A stretch of DNA of 24,399 nucleotides from Cerioporus squamosus. Its lineage: Eukaryota > Basidiomycota > Agaricomycetes > Polyporales > Polyporaceae. Shown in pieces: positions 10,433 through 20,266 of the stretch (within the stretch, counting starts at the first letter, position 1; every line of letters begins with the position of its first letter). The notes under the pieces are model-generated. The model made no database searches, was not told the DNA's origin, and saw only the letters and a list, made by a program, of their open reading frames with translations. The stretch spans positions 1 to 24,399 of the forward strand of contig JABYQS010000411.1 of NCBI GenBank assembly GCA_022592435.1, in the 5' to 3' direction. The position numbers were made by a program, and so were the translations under genes.

Positions 10433-11479
10433 TCAGAGATCCTTGTACTTGTTGAAGTACTTGATGGTCGCCTCGAAGGCTCCCTCCTTGCCGGCCTTGA
10501 CCTTGGGGTTGCTCTATTACAGGCTTAACGTCAGTGATCGAAGGAGGATGTCATCGCGGTCCCGGGACGTACCAAGTCACCGCGCACTGCGAAGCCGTGG
10601 GTGCAGCCCTCCCAGTAAGTGCGCTCATATCCGGGCGCGAACTTCCCATCCCCGAAGAGCTCGTCGGCGAGCTTCTGCGCCTCCGGCGGGAACTGCGCGT
10701 CGACCTCGCAGCTGTTGATGAGGAGAGGTGCCTTTGCCTTGTCGCGGTATTCCTAGCAAAGGATGAATGAATGCTCGATCACTCCATGGGTGGACAGGAA
10801 CTACCTGAAGATCCTGAGGGATACGCAGGCGCGCCGGGTGGGAGACGGCAGTGACCTTGCTGACACCCTTGAGCGCGAGGTACCATGCGGGCGCGGCACC
10901 AAAGCAGTACCCGGCCGTCCCAATCCACGTCACGCCCTCGGCCTGGAGCGCGGCGACGACGGCGTCGACCTCAGACACCCAGCTTTCAAAGCCGTGGCGG
11001 GCGATCCAAGCCTCGCGATCGAAGTCGGTGCGGGTGAAGGCGTCCTCGGGGAGGGCATCGCCCGCGAGGATGTCAGGCATGACGGTGCGGTAGCCATTCC
11101 GCGCGAAGTCGTCCGCGAGCAGCTGTGGGGAGTGTGATCAGTGGGCTGCAAGGCCACTTAGACGGTGCTTACTTTGTTGTTATTGAGCGGAATGCCGAAG
11201 ACGTCGGTGAGGAAGAGGACGACCTTGTCTTTGGGGTAGTCGCCGGTAGGCGTGGCTATATAGCACTCTACACCTCGGATCTTCTCGATCTTGCCTAGAA
11301 CGCCGGGTGTTTAGCTGGAGATCCTCTCGGAGATTTGACGATTGGTAAGCGGTACTGACCCTCGGGCTGGCCCTCATGGCGAACACCTAGAGACAGATGC
11401 AGGGTGAGGCGGGGTATGGTTATACTGATGCAGGTGGAGACCACGAACCCTTGAAGCAGTTGTCGCAAAATTCAGGCAT
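10433..11479 (-). CDS. Dienelactone hydrolase family protein, copy A
   Basis: Alpha/beta-hydrolase of the DLH family. The bacterial prototype opens dienelactone to maleylacetate; the substrate of fungal members like this is generally unknown. It is a cytosolic enzyme with no signal peptide. Six exons (minus strand): 11479-11449, 11386-11360, 11294-11173, 11122-10805, 10752-10573 and 10513-10433, all GT-AG, total 759 nt or 252 residues, the normal family length. N-terminus MPEFCDNCFKG; LFLTDVFGIPLNNNK near residues 46-60. The catalytic triad is visible: nucleophile Cys133 in GYCFGA, Asp184 in NSCEVD and His218 in CTHGF. It ends FNKYKDL. The gene is intact and lies in the same orientation as copies B and C. 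A TATA-like box lies about 80 bp upstream of the ATG. Confidence 0.93.
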
Positions 11480-11557
11480 TTCTGTAGCGATGTGATGGTG
11501 GTGAGGGTGGGCAGTTCTGTATGGATGCTTGTACCGCCGTCTGCTTGTGAGTGAGGG

Positions 11558-11565
11558 TATTTATA
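11558..11565 (-). promoter_or_regulatory. TATA-like box of DLH copy A
   Basis: TATAAATA on the minus strand, about 80 bp upstream of the ATG at 11479. It is conserved with surrounding sequence in copies B and C, including the diverged C, which supports function. Confidence 0.65.
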
Positions 11566-11936
11566 CCTCTGCACATCGCACTCCTCCCGCTAAGTACTGC
11601 CAGTGGCGCTTTGTAAGGTTGTTTCCGTCACTCGCAGGGGGTGCAGGAGAAACCTTACCAATTGGAGTCGAGACATCCCGGAGCAGGAGGTGGATAGCGG
11701 CGGCGGCGGCGCCCATGTGAGACTGCAGTACAACAACATTACAGTGCCCTTACAGCGATACGAGCATCGCACGTCGGTAGCTTGGTATGTACGCGGCGGT
11801 CTCATGTCTGCCGAATGACATTCCGCATGCTCTATCTGCAGATGATTGACGAGATGATACGTGGTACTACGTAAGTACACGCAGGACTCGCGATTCCTAG
11901 TAGAGAAACGTGAGAGACGCACTGTACGATGCACTC

Positions 11937-12258
11937 AGGTGTCATTGTCTCGAGCTCGAGTTGGAATGGCGAGTTGTGGAGGCTGAGGTCCTTGGAGCTC
12001 TCGGATTCGGATTGCAGCAAACTCGCGAGAGGAGGCAATCTGGTCCAAGACCCCACTCAGGCGCTCCGATCCGATCCACAGGGCGCTCCTTCGCTCTCAA
12101 GCTCGAACAGGCTCGGAGTTTAGGTTTGTGGTCAAAGCATGTTGGAGCAGAGGGCCGCAGGTAGCTTCAGAGTATTACTGAGTATCAATGATACTCAACT
12201 GAGTACACTGCTAGGAGTTTCACTACCCGCCTGCTATAATATCGCCAAGTCGGGGTCT
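11937..12258. other. About 300-bp spacer segment present in units A (and B) but not C
   Basis: Left flank (cgtgagagacgc) and right flank (agttcggccgcc) are shared with unit C, where only about 30 bp separate them (around 15975-16003). In A the gap is about 320 bp. The segment has no coding features I can support, contains the 19-bp palindrome at 12179-12197, and recurs at 13939-14260. It shows no obvious terminal repeats or target-site duplication, so insertion in A/B and loss from C are both open. Confidence 0.6.
12179..12197. repeat. 19-bp perfect palindrome, unit A
   Basis: TGAGTATCAATGATACTCA: nine-base arms around a single central A, inside the A/B-specific spacer segment. Adjacent GAGTA and ACTGAGTA motifs repeat the half-site. 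Possibly a binding site for a dimeric factor; untested. Confidence 0.75.
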
Positions 12259-12434
12259 GGAAGTTCGGCCGCCTGCGCCAACTCCCGTTCAGCCGAACTC
12301 TGTCCTATTGCGTGTACATGTATACCTCTGTACAACAAGGGCTCCTCAACGCGTGGGTGCCGTAACATTTGTGAAGTTGCTTCTCTGCTGGTACACCGAC
12401 CTCTATCGTACACAGGTGTCAGATGCAAGTCCGA

Positions 12435-13481
12435 TCAGAGATCCTTGTACTTGTTGAAGTACTTGATGGTCGCCTCGAAGGCTCCCTCCTTGCCGGCCTT
12501 GACCTTGGGGTTGCTCTATTACAGGCTTAACGTCAGTGATCGAAGGAGGATGTCATCGCGGTCCCGGGACGTACCAAGTCACCGCGCACTGCGAAGCCGT
12601 GGGTGCAGCCCTCCCAGTAAGTGCGCTCATATCCGGGCGCGAACTTCCCATCCCCGAAGAGCTCGTCGGCGAGCTTCTGCGCCTCCGGCGGGAACTGCGC
12701 GTCGACCTCGCAGCTGTTGATGAGGAGAGGTGCCTTTGCCTTGTCGCGGTATTCCTAGCAAAGGATGAATGAATGCTCGATCACTCCATGGGTGGACAGG
12801 AACTACCTGAAGATCCTGAGGGATACGCAGGCGCGCCGGGTGGGAGACGGCAGTGACCTTGCTGACACCCTTGAGCGCGAGGTACCATGCGGGCGCGGCA
12901 CCAAAGCAGTACCCGGCCGTCCCAATCCACGTCACGCCCTCGGCCTGGAGCGCGGCGACGACGGCGTCGACCTCAGACACCCAGCTTTCAAAGCCGTGGC
13001 GGGCGATCCAAGCCTCGCGATCGAAGTCGGTGCGGGTGAAGGCGTCCTCGGGGAGGGCATCGCCCGCGAGGATGTCAGGCATGACGGTGCGGTAGCCATT
13101 CCGCGCGAAGTCGTCCGCGAGCAGCTGTGGGGAGTGTGATCAGTGGGCTGCAAGGCCACTTAGACGGTGCTTACTTTGTTGTTATTGAGCGGAATGCCGA
13201 AGACGTCGGTGAGGAAGAGGACGACCTTGTCTTTGGGGTAGTCGCCGGTAGGCGTGGCTATATAGCACTCTACACCTCGGATCTTCTCGATCTTGCCTAG
13301 AACGCCGGGTGTTTAGCTGGAGATCCTCTCGGAGATTTGACGATTGGTAAGCGGTACTGACCCTCGGGCTGGCCCTCATGGCGAACACCTAGAGACAGAT
13401 GCAGGGTGAGGCGGGGTATGGTTATACTGATGCAGGTGGAGACCACGAACCCTTGAAGCAGTTGTCGCAAAATTCAGGCAT
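12435..13481 (-). CDS. Dienelactone hydrolase family protein, copy B
   Basis: Same gene as copy A, shifted by exactly 2002 bp: six exons at 13481-13451, 13388-13362, 13296-13175, 13124-12807, 12754-12575 and 12515-12435. The predicted 252-residue protein is identical to copy A, with Cys133, Asp184 and His218 retained. Perfect identity over introns and flanks as well as exons shows that the copies are very recent, recently gene-converted, or an assembly duplicate, rather than held identical by selection on the protein. Confidence 0.92.
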
Positions 13482-13559
13482 TTCTGTAGCGATGTGATGG
13501 TGGTGAGGGTGGGCAGTTCTGTATGGATGCTTGTACCGCCGTCTGCTTGTGAGTGAGGG

Positions 13560-13567
13560 TATTTATA
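13560..13567 (-). promoter_or_regulatory. TATA-like box of DLH copy B
   Basis: Identical to the copy A element at +2002; TATAAATA on the minus strand, about 80 bp upstream of the ATG at 13481. Confidence 0.65.
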
Positions 13568-14180
13568 CCTCTGCACATCGCACTCCTCCCGCTAAGTACT
13601 GCCAGTGGCGCTTTGTAAGGTTGTTTCCGTCACTCGCAGGGGGTGCAGGAGAAACCTTACCAATTGGAGTCGAGACATCCCGGAGCAGGAGGTGGATAGC
13701 GGCGGCGGCGGCGCCCATGTGAGACTGCAGTACAACAACATTACAGTGCCCTTACAGCGATACGAGCATCGCACGTCGGTAGCTTGGTATGTACGCGGCG
13801 GTCTCATGTCTGCCGAATGACATTCCGCATGCTCTATCTGCAGATGATTGACGAGATGATACGTGGTACTACGTAAGTACACGCAGGACTCGCGATTCCT
13901 AGTAGAGAAACGTGAGAGACGCACTGTACGATGCACTCAGGTGTCATTGTCTCGAGCTCGAGTTGGAATGGCGAGTTGTGGAGGCTGAGGTCCTTGGAGC
14001 TCTCGGATTCGGATTGCAGCAAACTCGCGAGAGGAGGCAATCTGGTCCAAGACCCCACTCAGGCGCTCCGATCCGATCCACAGGGCGCTCCTTCGCTCTC
14101 AAGCTCGAACAGGCTCGGAGTTTAGGTTTGTGGTCAAAGCATGTTGGAGCAGAGGGCCGCAGGTAGCTTCAGAGTATTAC

Positions 14181-14199
14181 TGAGTATCAATGATACTCA
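14181..14199. repeat. 19-bp perfect palindrome, unit B
   Basis: Exact second occurrence of the palindrome at 12179-12197, in the duplicate spacer between the B and C genes. Confidence 0.75.
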
Positions 14200-14436
14200 A
14201 CTGAGTACACTGCTAGGAGTTTCACTACCCGCCTGCTATAATATCGCCAAGTCGGGGTCTGGAAGTTCGGCCGCCTGCGCCAACTCCCGTTCAGCCGAAC
14301 TCTGTCCTATTGCGTGTACATGTATACCTCTGTACAACAAGGGCTCCTCAACGCGTGGGTGCCGTAACATTTGTGAAGTTGCTTCTCTGCTGGTACACCG
14401 ACCTCTATCGTACACAGGTGTCAGATGCAAGTTCGC

Positions 14437-15533
14437 TCAGAGATCCTTGTACTTGTTGTAGAACTTGACGGTCGCCTCGAACGCTCCCTCCTTGCCGGCC
14501 TTGACCTTGGGGTTGCTCTAGCGTACAGACTCAATGTCAGTGATTGGACGAGAATGTCACTGTCGCGGTCCCAGGACGTACCAAGTCACCGCGCACTGCG
14601 AAACCGTGGGTGCAGCCCTCCCAGTATGTGCGCTCGTATCCGGGCGCGAACTTTTCACCCCCGAGGATCTCGTCCGCGATCTTCTGCGATTCCGGCGGGA
14701 ACTGCGGGTCGACTTCGCAGCTGTTAATGAGGAGAGGCGCCTTCGCCTTGTCGCGGTATTCCTAGGGAAGAATGAATGATCGCTTGGTCACTTGAACTCA
14801 TCGCACGATCAGGTGGACAGTAGATACCTCGAGATCCTCAGGAATACGCAGGCGCGACGGGTGGGAGACAACGGTGACCTTGCTGGCGCCCTTGAGGGCG
14901 AGGTGCCATGCGGGCGGGGCCCCGAAGCAGTACCCGGTGGTCCCGATCCAAGTCACGCCCTCGGCCTGGAGCGCGGCGACGACATCGTCGACCACAGAGA
15001 TCCAGCTTTCGGGGCCGTGGCGGGCGATCCAAGCCTCGCGATTGAAGTCGGTGCGGGTGAAGACGTCCTCGGGGAGGGCATCGCCCGCGAGGATGTCGGG
15101 CATGACGGTGCGGTAACCGTTCCGCGCGAAGTCATCGGCGAGCAGCTGCGGAGAGTGCGGTCAGTGCGAGCCAAGGCAGCTGAGTGGCACGAGTAGAGCT
15201 CACCTTATTGTTGACGAGCGGGATGCCGAAGACGTCGGTGAGGAAGAGGACGACCTTGTCCTTAGGGTAGTCGCCGGTAGGCGTAGCTACATAGCATTCG
15301 ACACCTCCGATCTTCTCGATCTTGCCTGGAACGCCGGGTGGTTAGCTGGAGATCCTCTCGGAGATCGTTTGGAGATGACGATTGGTAAGCGATACTAACC
15401 CTCGGGCTGGCCTTCGTGGCGAACACCTAGAAACAGATGCACAGTCAGGGCAGAGTACTAGTAAGGTACTGGTACACACTGATACAGTTGGAGATTACGA
15501 ACCCTTGAAGCAGTTGTCGCAGAATTCAGGCAT
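14437..15533 (-). CDS. Dienelactone hydrolase family protein, diverged copy C
   Basis: Paralogue of copies A and B with exactly the same six-exon structure: 15533-15503, 15426-15400, 15325-15204, 15145-14828, 14761-14582 and 14517-14437; 759 nt, 252 residues. The triad is conserved (GYCFGA, NSCEVD, CTHGF). In the 106-residue fourth exon I count about 14 differences from A/B, including A to T just before GYC and A to P just after GYCFGA. These lie beside the nucleophile and could alter the substrate pocket (inference). Introns have diverged more than exons, as expected under purifying selection. The gene is intact. Confidence 0.92.
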
Positions 15534-15611
15534 TGTGTTGGCGATGTGGTAGTGGTGAAGGTGGACAGTTCTGTGTGGATGCTTGTACCACCGTCTGCCT
15601 GTGAGTGAGGG

Positions 15612-15619
15612 TATTTATA
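15612..15619 (-). promoter_or_regulatory. TATA-like box of DLH copy C
   Basis: TATAAATA on the minus strand, about 80 bp upstream of the ATG at 15533, within a block closely matching the A and B promoters (gtgagtgagggtatttatac). Confidence 0.65.
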
Positions 15620-16115
15620 CCTGTGCACATCGCACCCCTCCCACTAAGTACTTGCGCTTCGTAAACTTGTTCTCGTCACTCGGAGGACCACGGCATACAG
15701 TCTCATACTGTGCGGGATGCAGGAGAAACCTACGAACTGGAGTCTAGACATCCCGGAGCAGGAGGTGGATAGCAGCGCCCATGTGAGACTACCATACAGC
15801 GCTACCGCACGTCGGTGGCTTGGTAGGGCTCCGTACGTGCTCGCAGGTCTACCGAATGACAGTCCGCAATACTCTATTTGCAGACGAATGACAAGGTCAT
15901 CCGGCAGCAGCCTGTACCTAGCAGTACTCGCGGCTCGGTGGAGAAACGTGAGAGACGCGCTCTACGATACACACGACCCACACCATAGTCCGAGTCCGTC
16001 TGTGAGTTCGGCCGCCAAGTCCCGATCACACGAACGCCTGTCCTATTGCGCGTACCTGTAAGTATACCCGTAGCAAGAAACAGTAAGTCGGGCTCCTCAG
16101 CGGTTGGTGGCGAAG

Positions 16116-16720
16116 AGAGAAATCAAGCAGTACTTACCTTTGTAACCGAGTCCGTAAGCGGGGAGTAATCCTCTTTTGTATGTCCGACTGTTGCTCACAT
16201 TTCGGGCACCGACAGGACACGACGGTTCTCCGCTTCAGTATGTCTTCGGAACTCGCCGAGGTTAATGTCGTATTAAGCTTAAGCCTACAACCGGCGACCA
16301 CATCATCGAGCACTCACTAACCGCAGTTTTTCAGTGACTGGTCGTCTTGGCTCCCGAGGCACGATACGAGAGGCACGCCGTTACGGACTCACATTGCAGA
16401 TAGGAATCCAAGTTCACCTTCCTCTTCTTCGCTTTAGCCTGTGATAGCTGTTGTCCGTGCTCGTCAAACCCAACTTGACTCGGATGAGCGTTGAATTCGC
16501 GGTTACTGTGTGCTCCGATTCTTGGCAGTTTTGCGCCGCTCCATCTAAATAAGCAGCCAGTCCTCGAGAGAATCGCCGCTACTCCGGAGTCATGTCATCG
16601 CCGCGGCCATCCTTGTTCCAGGGAACCGCATAGTTGAAGAGGATAGAAGGCAGACGTGCTAAAGGCAAAAACGTCAGTTCCCACTCCAACCAGAACTACC
16701 AGCCAAGCTTCATCTTCATC
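16116..16720. other. Intergenic region, no gene seen
   Basis: No supported coding region. A taaataa-like element near 16546 could be the core promoter of the secreted-protein locus at 16721. A splice-donor-like signal on the minus strand (gtaagt, read from acttac at 16133-16138) hints at an old exon, but I could not connect it to a protein. Confidence 0.4.
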
Positions 16721-17221
16721 ATGCAGTTCATCACCACGTTCACCGCACTCGCCTTCGCAGTCGCCGCTGTCACGGTCTCTCAAGTGACCGCTAGTCCTGC
16801 TCTTGTACGTGGTGTCTCTCGCCCAAATTTGGTCCACGACAACTCACTCCCACCGTCCCGCTGGCAAATCCAGGCTAGCATCATCAGCACAGACGGATTC
16901 TTGCACTGACTCGACACGGCCGACGCCGACATCACGTACATCGGGACCCAAGTTATTGACCGTGCGGCCCAAGCCGTCATGGTCACCTATTGCACCAAGC
17001 GCATCGCCAACGTCTGAGGCGGGACTTGCAAGGTCTACAACGGCGGTGCGACGTGCCTCAATGCCTCGGGCACGGCGTGTCTTGCGGCTACGGCCAACGT
17101 CGGGTTCTGCGACCGCAGCAACTGCAGTTGTAACCAGCTCTCGACCAGGGGATCCCGGCTCGCCGATAACAAGTTCTGCTCCACTCCCGGCACGGCGTCC
17201 ATCCTTGTCTCGCCGGCCTAG
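16721..17221 (+). pseudogene. Small secreted cysteine-rich protein, two in-frame TGA stops
   Basis: ATG 16721 starts a clear signal peptide (MQFITTFTALAFAVAAVTVS, cleavage probably near VTA-SPA). One plausible GT-AG intron, 16805-16873 (69 nt), keeps the frame. A single frame then runs to the TAG at 17219-17221 and encodes a Cys-rich domain: GGTCKVYNGGATC, SGTACLAAT, NVGFCDRSNCSCNQ, NKFCSTPGTASILV. This looks like the small secreted Cys-rich proteins common in wood-decay and plant-associated basidiomycetes; the resemblance is from memory, with no named family. TGA codons at 16907-16909 and 17015-17017 break the frame. Both are single-base changes away from Trp or Cys codons. The second stands just before GGTC, where a Cys would fit the pattern. 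No intron explains either stop. Probably a pseudogene, or sequence error. Confidence 0.65.
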
Positions 17222-20200
17222 TTGCATCAGGCTGTTGTACGCCGACACAGGTGAGTAGCTTACGGGAGCTTATACGGTCTGCCACGGTCGAACTGACCAG
17301 ACATTTCTCTTCGCAGAGTGCTCCGAGCTTTGCTCCCCTGCATGTAGACATTCTCTTGTAACGTTGAGGACTCGAATACCAGCGAGAATGCGAGATGCCA
17401 TATGCGCAATTGCGAGAACTAACCAGTATTCTGATCCTTCCTCCGCCGGAGTACCGCGTTCGTTGCCCCTGTCTTTGGTCCTTTGGCAGTAGTCTGTATC
17501 CGAGTCGTGCTCGTCGTCGGAGCCCCGCCGAGGCGCATTGAGGCCATGGACAGGTAACCGGTGACCATCCCAGCCTCGTGTTGCGGCTCCGCAGCGACGG
17601 AGGAACGTAGTATTCACGACCACATGGGATTGCGGGAAATCTGCGATAGGTACCACTGTATGAATTGGTGAGGTTGTGGTTCGCATGCAATCGTACACGC
17701 TGCACCGACTAGACCTCGTCTGCGGCTTACAGGTCCGCGAGACTCCGACTCGTGGGCCAGGTCGGGCCATATCGCCTACCAAGTGAGAGCCTAAAGACTT
17801 TGTACGTTCTGGGAGATCTTGCACCCTTGAAGCTCCGTCTTCGCGAACTGTATATCCACGTTCGAGGGCAATGGGTTGTGGGAGGAACCACGTCAGGGCT
17901 TGTCAGTGAAGGCAGATATGGTCTTCGCCGCAAGTGCGGATCCCGCGGGGCGAGGTTTTCTCGGTCCGCCTGGAGATCAGCGGTCCAGTATGTGGGGCGT
18001 GCGAGTTGGAAGCAGGGTTCGTGATAGATCTGCATCCAGCTGGAATGGGCGGTTGACCTGGTTTATCGTCGAGACCTGTGTGATCCAAGTTGTAGAGGTA
18101 AGTTGAAGTTCGCAGTACGTCTGAGCATCGGGATGTGGCTCCCGAACGATTTCGGAGACAAGAGAACCCGACTATTTGTCTCGGGAAGAATTCCCGAGTT
18201 ACTGCAGCATGGCTCTGACAGAAGGAAGCCCAGGGGCTGCGGGTAGTGCACACTTGAGGTCACAAGGCATACCAAGCAAGGTAGAGTAGGGTAGAGTTCT
18301 TGGATATGAGCGTTTCTTCTGTCAGGGACGTCGTCCATTTTACGTCTACACTTGTACCGGGGTGCAAGAAGACGGACGGACAATCGCGTTGACGGGGGAG
18401 CGCGGGAGACGGAGTCACGAAGGGGCAAAGTTACCCCCATAGACGCAAGGGCGGCTATGCATCTCTGACTTCCCCCCGCTCCTCAACCACGAACGATACT
18501 CATGCGACAATCTGCGCCAGGCTACCGTAACCTTGCTTCTACTCGGTGGTCGCGCAACTGACATCTCCCGGCACCTGGGGACTCGGCAGATCGCTGTGTC
18601 GCGACGCACCATTGCTTCCCACGCGCGGACACAAGCTTTGCACCCTCGTCTGCGCAAATACGCCGTGAGTGGAAGTGGTCAGAAGCCATCGCTGACGGGA
18701 TCGTTGAATAATGTCAGGTGCCGTCGTGGTCTGCCACAGCGGAGACCTAGCACATTGGGTAAGTACGGCCCTGTGATTCAGACTGGGCTGAGTAGTCCGG
18801 CGGCCTCGAAGGCGTTCCGGCGGGCATCGTGGCCAGAAGGAGATCTGCGAGATGCGTCAGTTCTCCCAGTGAGTCGCAATGGTGTAAACCGAAGAAGGAA
18901 GAATGCATGCGCCGTTGGTGCAGAGTTCGTGGTCTTAACCACAGTCTGAGTGCAGCGGAGGCCATGAGTCGGTATTGCGAGGTCTGAGGCACTGACCGGT
19001 TTGTGACATCAACGGGAACGAGCAGGATCAGGCTGGGAAACCCCGATTAGTAGTGAGGCGAGTATGGGTTGTCATTACGGCGGACGGACGATGGGCACAC
19101 GTGGGCCACAGGGAGGTAGAAGACCAGCATATAGGTGTCATCTTCGAGCGCGTGAGCCAGCCAATCCGACAAGAGAATCCATACGCACATCTAGACTCGC
19201 GCATCCTTGCATGCTTGGTAAGTTCGGAGTCTATCGCCTGTGATGTGCACTTCTCGGGCATCCCTTTCGAGCTACACCCGCTGAGACGTGGATCGGGATG
19301 GTCTTCAAGCTGTAAGCGTATTTCCAACGGTCTCGGCCCATCAGCAAGCGAAATGCGACGCTGACATGAGTATGCACAAACGCATGCGGGGGGAGCGCAT
19401 AATAGCGGAATTGAGACCGTGAGCCGATATCGGATGGGCGCCTCGTTGAGGCGTTTGCGAACTGGAAGCTTTGAGCGGAGTCCTTCATTCCAAGAGATGC
19501 CTTCTCTTCTTTGATCGTGATTCAGGAGTCGCGCCATCGGCCCAACGCCTGTAGTTATCGTCCCAAATTCGCCGAGATGGAGAGACGGAGTTTGCTCACA
19601 GTTGCTGCAGGTCTAACCACCTTGCCTTCCCGATGGTAAAGGTGCCGTAATCGAGCACGCGAGCACGGGTAGATGAGGAGCCATTTTCCCGAGGTAGCGA
19701 TATCGGAAGCGGGACAGCCTATTGGCTCCTCCGCTGACGGAGTTGGTGGATGGTCCGCATCCAGGCCTACAGGCACGACCCGACCATCTGCAACTCGGGG
19801 AACGTACTGGCCTGGGTGGCCGTAATAGGGACAGTATCCGGGAGCGCGTGTGAAGATTCCGCGGCGAGGCCCTGCAAGCATGCCCTGTCTTCCGCGGCTG
19901 CGCCTCGTGTTGGGAAGGCGCATCCGAGAAGTTGAAGCCCAGCGCGTTGCATTGTCCGAGACCCTGAGTTACGCTGGGTGAGAGATATATAACGGCCGGC
20001 AGACTCACCTCGACTCTCCTAGGAACTGTATTGCCGTTGCCTTCGCCCAGCCTACCACCCCCATACGCCGTGTCGAAGTGCGTGCTTCTCTTCTCCGCTG
20101 ATAGCCAACCACCATCAGGTGAGCGACTATCTATCTCCCGCCGGGGTGAGAGGAGTGCAGGACGTACCGAATTGACCGTGGATCCTCTCCCCGCGCTCCC

Positions 20201-20266
20201 GGACACGGCCAGATTATCGCCCGAGTCGAACTCGAGACCCTTTCAACCGAAACCACCACAACCACC
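17222..20266. other. 3-kb stretch without a defensible gene
   Basis: Both strands carry many short open frames, none with a recognisable domain. The best hint is plus-strand 18533-18664, whose translation contains ATDISRHLGTRQIAVSRRTI, resembling a helix-turn-helix. It is followed by a good intron-like interval 18665-18717 (gtgagt to gtcag). Another donor-like gtaagt is at about 19218. The region could hold a decayed transposase-type gene or an unannotatable multi-exon gene. No terminal repeats, LTRs or tandem repeats were found by eye. Confidence 0.4.
19986..19992 (+). promoter_or_regulatory. TATA-like box upstream of the 20267 gene
   Basis: TATATAA, 275 bp upstream of the ATG at 20267. The leader contains a possible 42-nt intron (20119-20160, gtgagc to gtgcag), which would bring the box nearer in the mature transcript. 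Assignment is tentative. Confidence 0.4.

Larger units (their letters stand above)
10406..12430. repeat. Tandem duplication, copy A (period 2002 bp)
   Basis: Sequence from 10406 recurs at 12408 with a constant offset of 2002 bp. I saw no difference wherever I compared the two, and all open frames translate identically. The unit contains a complete DLH gene and its upstream region. Copies A and B share the 23-bp junction at 12408-12430, which recurs at 14410-14432; such microhomology fits unequal crossing-over. Confidence 0.95.
12408..14432. repeat. Tandem duplication, copy B (period 2002 bp)
   Basis: Second copy of the 2-kb unit, immediately abutting copy A. Identity with A runs until 14432, where the sequence passes into the diverged unit C (gtccgatcag in A and B versus gttcgctcag in C). 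Confidence 0.95.
14433..16115. repeat. Diverged third unit C of the DLH array
   Basis: Homology to units A and B continues past the perfect repeat through the third gene and its upstream region. Shared stretches include the TATA region, ggagcaggaggtggatagc (about 15757) and gggctcctcag (about 16089). Substitutions and small indels are spread throughout, and the 300-bp spacer segment is lacking. This unit is an older relative of the A/B unit. The right edge is approximate. Confidence 0.8.

Noticed and set aside
12139..12720. 193-residue plus-strand open frame across the A/B junction
   Set aside because: It runs antisense through the DLH B 3' exons and its left part is spacer; it is a by-product of the duplication.
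10406..14432. Tandem repeats as LTR or IS-type mobile element
   Set aside because: The unit contains an ordinary host gene with promoter, has no terminal inverted repeats, transposase or target duplication, and is simply a gene-sized tandem duplication.
16907..17017. TGA codons as selenocysteine
   Set aside because: Selenoprotein machinery is not expected in Agaricomycetes, no SECIS-like element was seen, and the stops do not sit at redox motifs.
17270..17824. 184-residue minus-strand open frame
   Set aside because: No recognisable domain, overlapping open frames of similar length in other phases, and no splice or start support.
19028..19537. Overlapping minus (169-residue) and plus (103-residue) open frames
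   Set aside because: Neither has a family resemblance I can defend, and they occupy the same DNA on opposite strands.
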